From: Rapana venosa
Lineage: Eukaryota > Mollusca > Gastropoda > Neogastropoda > Muricidae
Direction of reading: 5' to 3'
DNA length: 64,000 nucleotides
Assembly (NCBI GenBank): GCA_028751875.1
Contig: CM054138.1
Coordinates: 36,628,748-36,692,747, forward strand
Part shown: positions 55,916 through 64,000 of the stretch, in pieces
How the letters are laid out: every line of letters begins with the position of its first letter
Numbering within the stretch: the first letter of the stretch is position 1
The notes under the pieces: model-generated
Seen by the model: the letters and a program-made list of their open reading frames with translations, nothing else
The model's database searches: none
Told to the model about the DNA's origin: nothing
Position numbers and translations under genes: made by a program

Positions 55916-56215
55916 CTGCGCTACTAGGGTTAAAACCCATTGGATGCGACTATCAACTGACACCCCATATGGAACGCACACAGAGCATCTTGTGTACCTG
56001 CGCTACTAGGGTTAAAACCCTTGGATGAGGCTTTCAACTGACACCCCATAAGTGAACGCACACAGAGCATCTTGTGTACACATTAAAACCCTTGGATGCC
56101 ACTATCAAATGACGCCCCATACGTGAATGCACACAGAACATCTCATGTACACATGACAACCCTGAAAGAGTAAGCCATTTCATGCCTGTATAGATAAATG
56201 ACAAAATAAAAAACA
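55916..56215 (+). repeat. SINE 3' part with tandem duplication of the transposon junction
   Basis: CTGCGCTACTAGGGTTAAAA occurs at 55916 and again at about 55997, each followed by the same 60 bp of SINE body (ATCAACTGACACCCCATA in the first, TTCAACTGACACCCCATA in the second). A third unit (56085-56155) has the SINE body but not the transposon end. The SINE then continues AAAGAGTAAGCCATTTC. Confidence 0.8.
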
Positions 56216-57880
56216 AAATGCATGCACACAGGTGTGGTGGTGAGCTAGGAAAGGGTGTGCGTGTGTGTGTGTGTTTTGAAAACAGTAATTTGTGATGTGG
56301 GCTTATACAGCTGAATTTTCCACATGACTTTGATAATAATAATAGTCATCACCACTATAACAAAGGATGCAAAATAAATCTGTGCAGTATTTCTCATGTC
56401 TCTCCTTAAAAATCCTAGTTTTTTAAAAACCCTCTTGTTGCTGGATTCTAAACTACTTAACTGCCTGTAGATTTTGAATTCTTTGTTTTCTACCCCAAAA
56501 CTGACTTACTTTACACTTTACTCAAAATACAAATGTGTGTGTGTGCATGACAAGCTATCAAGCTGAAATTTTGTCACAAGCTACATGTCTTTGAACTTTT
56601 GCATGTCTGGTCACCAGATGTCATTGTCACCTAATGTCATTAATCACAGGTATGGTATATATGATAAAACATGCAAAGATATGACAACAGTTGATGCATG
56701 TTAGTGATGAATAAAGAATTATGCATAACTGAAGTGTTTACCAATGGTTATGTACAATGGTACTTCAAGGATGTGTCACACGTCTCTGAAACATCTGTTG
56801 TTTTATTATATGTCTTGAGGAGAGAGAAATATTGTTTTTAATTGGTTTTTTTGGTGTTGTTTTAAAAACAAGTCATATTTAATTAATATCTGACCTTTAC
56901 ACTGCAGTTCAAATATATATGTTAACCATGTTTGTGTTATGCACAGAAGTGTGTTATTGTACACAAGTGTCACCACACAGGTGTGACAAATACGAAATAA
57001 CACAGAACTACTGTCATCCTACAAACTTTTAATCATGGTAGTCTCTAAAGTAGTAGTAGTGAGGGCACATTACAGAAAGCACAAATTGTGCAAGTGTCAG
57101 TGGTGTAGCCATTGCTGTCACCTGTCCTACCTTGGCACACTAGCGACCTATTTTCTTTTCATTTTTGTTATTTCTTATCACCAAATTTCTTTGTTTCTAT
57201 CATTGCAGTTTCAAATGAAGAATGTGGTAATAATGAAGAGAAAAGTTAAATACTGCACGTTTTCAGGTGTCTATGCTGCAGACCAGGCAGGAGGTCAAAC
57301 CTCTCCAGCCAGTTGGTGTGGTACAGGTCGCCACTCTTGCTGGAAGGTACGGAGTTACTCTTCTCCCTAACTGCATCATTTCATTCCTCCTCAATTTTCA
57401 TGATCTGACTTACTTAACAGTTCTTGATAATTTTGTTCTACTTCCAATACAATGGCATTCATTCATCATCAAATCAATCACATTATAAATTGTCTGCTAC
57501 CAAAGGAGATGCCTTTTTTATTTTTTGGGCCATGCTGCTATAGGTGAAAAGTGTTTTTAATTAATGGGGCTGTGCTCAAACCCTGTCCCTTCCTACTATG
57601 CACATGTTAGTGGCCTAAATTTCTTAATGGCACCCTCTGAAACACTCCCTGCATACCCCTACCAAGTTTCAGGCACACCACACTGTGTGAAAGCCATGAG
57701 ATATATGTATGATGGGAAAGTACTGCCCACATGGGATGACCAAAGGTCTGCTGTCGTCACAGTGGACAGTACAGATGCTCGCCATTAATGTTGGCTGCAG
57801 TCGTAATAGAGTCAAGAAGGTTTTAAACAGGGTTTTACATATAATTTATAGAAAATCTGAACAAATTGGTAGCTGAGCAG

Positions 57881-57912
<32 letters not shown>

Positions 57913-58040
57913 ATTTGAACATGAATTTTGAAACTACCTGACATCTGTATGGCTGTAGTTGATCTCCAAGTATAAAAATCTTATCATTCCTGTTAACAAG
58001 ACCTGACAAAGAAAAAAGTGCCGTATGAATGTGTGCATAC
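56216..58040. other. intron of the Lark-like gene, little recognised
   Basis: Contains two (GT)n patches at about 56258 and 56534, a 22-base C run at 57881-57902 and an exon-like stretch at 57267-57347 on the other strand. Otherwise no supported feature. Confidence 0.5.
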
Positions 58041-58424
58041 CTGTCATAATATTCAGGTGGGGGTCTTGCCACTGGTGACCTCTCTCGGTAGTATGGATCA
58101 GCAGGAGGTATTCTTTCCAAAGGTCTCACACGATCATATGGGTCATCATAGAGCAGACGCTCACGTGCCAACAGACGATCCCTGGGATCTAGATATGCTG
58201 CCCGTTCCTCCGGAAAGAGTCTCTCTCTACGCAGTGGAGGATAACGGTCATCAAGAGGTGGTAGCCGAGGAGGAAGATAGCGGTCAAGAGGTGGGAGGCG
58301 ATAGTATGGATCCCTTTCTGGATAAGGATAGCGGTAGTATGGATCATAATGGTCATAGTCTGGAGGTGGTGGTCCTCGACGTGGGGGCAGTGGGTAGGGT
58401 CGTGAGCGTCCACCTCTGCCATAT
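58041..58424 (-). CDS. internal exon of a Lark/RBM4-like RNA-binding protein gene
   Basis: Acceptor CTTTCTGTAG and donor GACAG/GTATGC. The 127 full codons are very rich in Arg, Pro, Tyr and Asp: YGRGGRSRPYPLPPRRGPPP, DPYYRYPYPERDPYYRLPP, RDRLLARERLLYDDPYDRVR and ADPYYRERSPVARPPPEYYD. Proteins of this kind in invertebrates (Lark, RBM4) carry RRMs and a CCHC knuckle before a similar tail, but no such exon is found up to 64000, so the upstream exons must be off the right edge or missed. The phase links to 53497 exactly. A different Tyr/Arg-rich RNA-binding protein cannot be excluded. Confidence 0.8.
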
Positions 58425-59023
58425 CTACAGAAAGATACAGCAGGGTAAGACTAGCAGAGCGAAGTAAACAAACAGACAACAAAATGACAACAACAAAAGC
58501 AGCAGCAGCATGAAATGAATGCGTGTGCACGAGTGAATCAAGGGCAAGTACAGATCCATGAATTACTCCCTTGATCTGATAAACATTACTTAAACGAATA
58601 CTGCCACAATCATGCTCTGTCTTCATAAAAGCTACAGAAGTTCCAAAGTAATGTGTCAGTAACAGCAAAAACTTTCAGGCTGTTGCATTTAAAAAAAAAG
58701 AGAAAACACAGTCAGACATGGCCTTCACAACTGCAGAAATGATGAACCAATTTAATGAGCTATTAAATCATTAAGATAATTTTCAAAACAAAATATTTTT
58801 AAAAGGTTCAAAAGGCATTTAAAACATCTAAATAACAATATTCTTTCAGCAATGTGTATTTTTCACTTTTTGGAAAAGGGCAGGGGCTGGGGGGGTCCAT
58901 ATTTTTTTCAATCAATATATGTGCATGCACGTGTTTATGAAGGTGTGTGTGTAAAGTCAAATTTTTATTTCCAGATGGTACATTGAATAAGCAATGCATG
59001 AACTTTTTTTCATCAAGCCATCT

Positions 59024-59026
<3 letters not shown>
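58425..59026. other. intron, nothing recognised
   Basis: Ordinary AT-rich sequence. Confidence 0.5.

Positions 59027-59071
<45 letters not shown>
59027..59071. repeat. (GT)n microsatellite
   Basis: About 22 uninterrupted GT units. Confidence 0.97.
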
Positions 59072-59073
<2 letters not shown>

Positions 59074-59339
59074 GGCTGATCTTTTAAAAATATTGACAGA
59101 GCACTCTCAATTATTTTTCTCTTATTCATTATGACCAAGAAAAAGCTGTAAATAGATGATATTGTATAAAGATCACATCCCACAAGGTTCATCTGTTCTT
59201 TCACACCATACATGTTTCTGTGAAATTTGCTTTCCGGTAGCTTGAGAGTTTCATAAAGTCACTGAATTAAAGTGAATTTCTTCAGTCAAGATTCCCACAG
59301 ACATGTAAGAAAAAAATTCCACGCCTTTGCTTAGAAATT

Positions 59340-59850
59340 TTGAGGACTATTAACAATCATTTTTTCCAGCTCATATTTTGTGTTATTTTGCATGACTGCT
59401 GGAACAGTTCTTGTTCAGAACGGCTGACTCTTCTCGGTGAACGTATCAATGCCATTTACACAGCTGAAGAAGTGGCAAATAAAATTTTAGATAATCCTGA
59501 CAGTGATGAAAACAATCGTGTATGATTCAGGAGATGGTGAAGATGCCCCCCCCCCCCTCCCCCCTCCCAGACACTATTGAGATGGGGGGTACTCAGAATG
59601 ACAGTGGTGATGAAGAAAGTTTATTTTCATATATTTTTTTAAATGCTAAATATATTATTGTAGTGAAATATCATGCTAACCTCACTGAGCTTGCATGAAA
59701 ACAGTCTACGATATATATATAGTAACAGTCATTGGGCAGAATATTAGGATTATTCATACAGTTTATGAGTAACAGGGACATGAACATAGGAAGTGGTCAT
59801 AAGAATTTTATTCCCCGGCATTTAGGGTGCACTTGAAGAGGATAAAGCTA
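59340..59850 (+). mobile_element. relic of a short piggyBac-type element (relative of 7150-7833)
   Basis: CTCATATTTTGTGTTATTTT, CACAGCTGAAGAAGTGGCAA, GAAATATCATGCTAAC and GTAACAGGGACATGAACATA occur in the same order in 7340-7770. The plus frame gives RINAIYTAEEVANKILDNPD. The right end is GCACTTGAAGAGGATAAAG: against the other copy seven bases are lost and TTAA has become ATAA. No left TTAA end was found, so it is damaged at both ends. Confidence 0.65.
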
Positions 59851-59930
59851 GTACAATAAGGCCCGCGAAAGACTGTTTAGGGTGCACTTGAAGAGGATAA
59901 AGCTAGTACAATAAGGCCCGCAAAAGACTG
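59821..59930. repeat. tandem duplication, two 55-bp units
   Basis: Unit TTTAGGGTGCACTTGAAGAG, continuing to AAGACTG, occurs at 59821-59875 and 59876-59930 with one difference (CGAAA against CAAAA). It covers the broken end of the relic piggyBac-type element. Confidence 0.9.
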
Positions 59931-60089
59931 TCTTGTTTAGTGGGAAAAAAAAAGTGTTCTGCTTCATTCAAGTTTTGAGCTGAGCCTAGACTTTTTGGCT
60001 TGAGAGAACAGACCAGGTGGTTGGCAGTCAAAAAGTACTTGACTAATAGCAGCTGTCTATTTTCATAAGAATTTTCTAGACAATCTAAG

Positions 60090-60225
60090 ACTTTTCAGGA
60101 CTCCATTCATTCAGCTTCAATCCCATGGATGCATAGAGTCCTGGGTTCAAATCTAAGCAGTGTCTGGTGAATTAAGGGTAAGGATTTTTACGATCTCCCA
60201 GATATACTGCAGCCTGCACCTTATG
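60090..60225 (+). repeat. SINE of the 30420/33378 family
   Basis: CCATGGATGCATAGAGTCC, box B-like GGGTTCAAATC, then GTCTGGTGAATTAAGGGTAAG and TACGATCTCCCAG. Confidence 0.65.
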
Positions 60226-61859
60226 TCAGCTCACAGCTGCCAATCTTTGAGAATCCAAAAGTGGAATATGGTGGGAGGGGGTTGAGTTTCCCCGTCTGAA
60301 AAAAAAAAACGGTTCCGGGGTGCAGTTCCCTGAAGTTGAAGCATATTTTATTATTAAAGAAGTGACTTCATCTCGAAACAAGATGTAGTCAGAAAAGAAT
60401 AGTGTGCTCCGCTTTAGTTCTTTCGTTTCCAGCACCTAGTATCACTAAACCTATCCTTCATTCCAGAAACCAGACCACCAGTTTAGGCTTACCATTTCCC
60501 TTCTGTTTGGGTTATTTAGTTTCCTTCATTCCCATGCAGCTGGTCAGCATAAACAGTACACCCCCTGACATCATGACTACTCACGTATTTGAGACCTGGA
60601 TCCTTTGCAAAATTATCAATGTTTGTGAAGGAAAGGCCTCCTGGGCCCCTGAAGAGCCATGGGGAAATCATTAAGATGTAAACTTATGTCTTTATAGCAC
60701 TTGGAGGTGGTCGAGAAGTCACCCAACGCTGTCCGGATTGACTGTGACTGACTGATCCGAATTCCGTTTCTAAATACTGGATCAACCAAGACCCGACCAC
60801 CGGTAGCAGGTCAACAACTTATACTTTCACTATCGCATATCCCACAATGCATTTGCAACAGGATGAATCTTTGGAAGGGAAGTCCTTTGGGTGCCATTTT
60901 GAAATGTTGCAGGTTCAGTGGTTTTGCTGCTGTGAAATAAAAAAAATTGGGGGGGGGGGGGCAATTTTTTGTGTGTGGGGACAACAGTGCATCATCATGC
61001 CACACCTTTACAACTTTTAGTATTCATTTTCAGAAATAATATTGATGGTACTTAAGTTTTGAAGGTTTAAACTTAATGAAGAAAATTTGAAGTGAGACAA
61101 GTCTGAAGTCAATTACAACCTAGTTATGAACAATGATCCTCTGTTCGCCGACTTGGATTTTGTCCCCTTCCCAAACCAGTTACTTCATATGGAAAATGAT
61201 GACTGTTTTGGGTGTAGTAATGTGTTAGGATTTTTTCTTTCTTCAGCATTGCAGATTTACTTCCCTTGGCGTGGTGTTTTCATAGAATACTTACTAAGTC
61301 TAAAATGACAGCAGATGGTTAAGGTGGAGAAGTCATTAAGTCGAAAGAGTCAGTATGAGACACTGATACCCTGCAGGGTATGAGTTGAAATACCTGGTGT
61401 GGACTTTGTTAAGAGAGTACAGGCATGCTTCATTTACTTTTCCATGAACAATTTGTATTATATGTATAAGCACGCATGTTTGCATTTTTCTTGACACAAT
61501 TGTTTGTATATATGATTTACCCATCTGTGAAGTCACCAACAGTCAACACTGTTGTAAATATGTTTAAACTGCAAAAAATATTTACTTTATTAACACAACA
61601 GTGCATGATATTTGGGGTTAATGGTGTTAGATCTTAGTGTCATTTAATTTTAGACTAAGTGCCTTATTTTCATGAATAAACTCTTCTATAAACTCGGGAA
61701 TGAAGAGAAGTAAAGCTTTTCTGGCACACTGAAAGGAAGAAAGTAACTACACAGAAATGTACAAATAAAAAAGTTAAGATGAAATGGCTATAGGTAGAAA
61801 CCAAAAATACAATGATCCTTTATCACATCTGCTTTCATGAAGTACAGAATCAATCATTT
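60226..61859. other. no supported feature
   Basis: Short open frames on both strands show no recognisable motif. A short A run (60300) and a G run (60951) are present. Confidence 0.5.
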
Positions 61860-62160
61860 GGAGAAAAGCGTTGAGCACCAGTTGCACCGATTTTAGCTTT
61901 TTCAGTCGAATCTGGGCTGGACCATGCTGGTTCTTCATAGTTGGCTACAGCTGCTTCTAATGTGTCCACTACTGCCAGCAGGTCCAAACTATTATCACAA
62001 GCTCATCAAAAACACTTGATTTTGTTTGCTGCTACTTCGGCAATCTAGTCTCTAAACTCTGCTTTCATCTGTTCAACAGCATTTTATACAGTTGTAGCCT
62101 TGCTTTGTTGTTTTGAACTTTGGACCAAATCATCCACTTAAGGTGATTGATACAGGACTG
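61860..62160 (-). other. possible coding remnant, unidentified
   Basis: The minus strand reads DNSLDLLAVVDTLEAAVANY, EEPAWSSPDSTEKAKIGATG in one frame, preceded by MKAEFRD and a stop, then EVAANKIK. Composition is protein-like but stops interrupt it. I do not recognise the family. Confidence 0.3.
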
Positions 62161-62469
62161 CGTTAATGTGTATGTGCACTCAGCCACTGCCTCCGTTGGA
62201 TATTTTCATCTGCACCTGTGTGTCTTGTCCGCACATTCACTAGCATTTGAACTGGAACAATAAACATGCGAAAAAATAAGTTTTTGAGCAACTGGCATAT
62301 GTAACATAGTAAGACAGCTAACAGTGGAACTGCCACACCAAAATTGAAGAGGAAAGCAACTCTGATCAGCATTGGAAACCAGCATGCACACAGACATCCT
62401 ACTCAATTTACACATGTTCTCTCTCTCTTTCTCTCATTTTCGCTGGTTGCTGTTGTTTTTTGGAGGGAT

Positions 62470-62504
<35 letters not shown>
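62470..62504. repeat. 35-base G homopolymer
   Basis: An uninterrupted G run in otherwise normal sequence. Length is likely uncertain. Confidence 0.9.
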
Positions 62505-62505
<1 letters not shown>

Positions 62506-62937
62506 ATGGTAGGGGTGTGAAATTTTGGAAACCAGAAAATTTTCTTTACAAACTACAAAATGCATGGGAAAAAAGGATTTATTGGCAGCTGTGTATTATG
62601 TATTATGAAGATTTATAACTGAAAAGGGTGGAGCCAAAGAGTGGAGTGGGGATTAGTATATTAAAAAGCAATTAAAAAATAAAATGAGCACAATCTGATT
62701 AGCAAACAATTACGATGAAAAATATATTTCATAGATGAGCCAACCTCTTTTAACTTTGTATCCATTAAAACAAAAACAACTTTTTCAAAGTGGTGACTAC
62801 CAAAGTATGGGTAACCAACTACCATTAAAAAAAAATTATTGAATAAAAATCTGAAATATCTGGATGCACAAGCACTGATCCCCGTTTAGGACACTGTACA
62901 AGTGACTAGCAGACTGACTAAAACATTTTTTTTAAAC

Positions 62938-62985
62938 AAGATATAGCGCTATATAAATTCCATTTATAATAATTATTATATATCA
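62938..62985 (+). repeat. solitary LINE 3' tail
   Basis: TATAGCGCTATATAAATTCC and ATTTATAATAATTATTAT, the same tail that ends the LINE at 9140-9187, without coding sequence in front. Confidence 0.75.
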
Positions 62986-64000
62986 TCATATTAAAATCAA
63001 ACCACTCTGACACACACCTCTTGATTCTATGAGATGGTTGATAAAGAAAAATAACAAAAGAGAGAGAATATAAGCCTAGTGTCGGTATGTCGGCAAAAGG
63101 ACAGGTGGGGTGGCGTTTCACACTAGGTCAGTCAAAGGCAGTTTCTGTGGATTTCGGTTTCTGCTTCCTTTCTGAGGAGAGATGCAGACAAGCCTACAAA
63201 GATACTGAGGACTTTTGATTTCCAGTTTCGCAAACTAAAACAATACAATGGCTAAGACAAAATTTACCCTCTTTGTTCTCTGTCGCCTTTAGGATAGCCT
63301 CGTTTGCCGGTAGAAAGCTGCAACAGGACGATCAATCGTGTCAGGCTACCAGGAACTGGAGCGGACGGCCACGAACAGGAACGCAAGCCGGGCAGCAAAA
63401 GCACACAACGGAGTGCAATACACCACGCCTTCGCTACTCGCCACTGCTGGTACTTCAAGGCCAAGCACGCACTGCTTGCCAACCACTTATTCCTCACCCT
63501 GGCAAACCTAATTCAATACTAAAACTTGATCCACCCCTCCCTCCCCCGACATTAAAAAGAAAATGTCTACTATAACTGCCTCCCATGCATTCATTATGCA
63601 TAGTAACATAAGAAGCACAATTAATCAGCCAACTAAGACATAACATTTAGTATCTTTACAATCAAATAACACATGACAAACTTTTAATGAGCCAGTGGAA
63701 GGCAAGCAAAACATCTTCACAATTTACTATCATAAAACAGTTTGCTTATTGTAAAAGAAAACAAAATACATGCATTAAAAAACCCAAGGAATATGTTTAA
63801 CTAGTAATAATGTTGAAACATTGTATTTGCAGAGTTAGAAATGGTATCAATCACTTCTATGTAAATATGTAAAGAACTTTCCTTTCATAATTTATACACC
63901 TGTTTCATATAGAAACTGTTATTCCTTTTAAGTGAGCATACTGAAAACTACAGCAAACGAGTACTTCATCAGCCAGAAACAAGATAAGCTGCCTTTCGTT
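62986..64000. other. no supported feature
   Basis: Open frames at 63264-63575 on both strands overlap each other and show no domain. No exon could be confirmed. Confidence 0.5.

Larger units (their letters stand above)
53904..55933 (-). mobile_element. non-autonomous piggyBac-type element with promoter-like 5' end
   Basis: TTAA at 53904-53907 and 55930-55933. The left end TTAACCCTGGTAGTGCTG and the reversed right end TTAACCCTAGTAGCGCAG agree at 15 of 18 positions. From the right end inward (minus strand) there are HSE-like motifs (55901-55909, 55709-55721, 55669-55676, 55545-55557), a TATATATA sequence at 55506-55513, and a short N-terminal exon at 54612-54733 with donor GAG/GTAAGG. No transposase catalytic region follows; the remaining 700 bp are AT-rich. 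It is an internal-deletion derivative. It sits inside a SINE, in the intron of the Lark-like gene and in that gene's direction. Confidence 0.75.

Noticed and set aside
57195..57260. Candidate last exon of TRAPPC6B (TTTCAAATG after TTGCAG)
   Set aside because: It would give FQMKNVV without Cys-Lys before it and with no IQKL end; 43074-43103 fits better.

Overview
This is a eukaryotic (animal) genomic window, most likely a mollusc and probably a gastropod. Reasons: split genes with standard GT-AG introns, a pinin N-terminus and a TRAPPC6 protein of metazoan type, very dense tRNA-derived SINEs, RTE-type LINEs, piggyBac elements and (CA)n/(GT)n microsatellites. The species assignment is inference. 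There is no prokaryotic operon, CRISPR array or phage.

Three host genes are supported. (1) Pinin (PNN) on the minus strand, 5' end only: exon 1 at 10624-10742, exon 2 at 6458-6523 and a probable exon 3 at 4856-4929; the rest lies off the left edge or in damaged sequence. (2) TRAPPC6B on the plus strand, complete in six exons: 15154-15234, 23337-23398, 24222-24339, 29986-30069, 38062-38155 and 43074-43103. PNN and TRAPPC6B are divergent neighbours, the same head-to-head pair as in human 14q21. (3) The 3' end of a minus-strand gene (exons 58041-58424 and 53101-53497) encoding a Tyr/Arg/Pro-rich tail like that of RNA-binding proteins of the Lark/RBM4 type.

Everything else is mobile DNA or its debris. 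The TRAPPC6B introns hold three long RTE-type LINEs, each with target-site duplications (19814-22673, 30485-33377, 33748-36718), plus a LINE 3' fragment (36925-37444); all four are antisense to the gene. A near-complete intron-containing piggyBac element lies at 25039-28500. Further piggyBac-type elements: 53904-55933 (non-autonomous, with heat-shock-element-like motifs and a TATA box beside one end), 7150-7833 (short, nested in a LINE fragment), a decayed transposase at about 2870-4703, a 5' end at 1-895, and a relic near 59340-59850. At least 15 SINE pieces are spread through the window, several of them serving as insertion targets for other elements.

Sequence quality varies sharply. From about 38340 to 41450 the text is almost only homopolymer blocks, and from there to about 49840 it stays homopolymer-distorted. 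A milder stretch runs from about 1280 to 3900. These look like unpolished long-read consensus. A recognisable LINE copy (41470-41690) and the last TRAPPC6B exon (43074-43103) can still be read through the errors. ORFs in these stretches should not be trusted.

I found no convincing new biological system. The most worthwhile leads are the conserved PNN-TRAPPC6B pair, the stress-promoter-like 5' end of the 53904-55933 element with its duplicated insertion junction, and the sequence-quality problem that hides a real exon.
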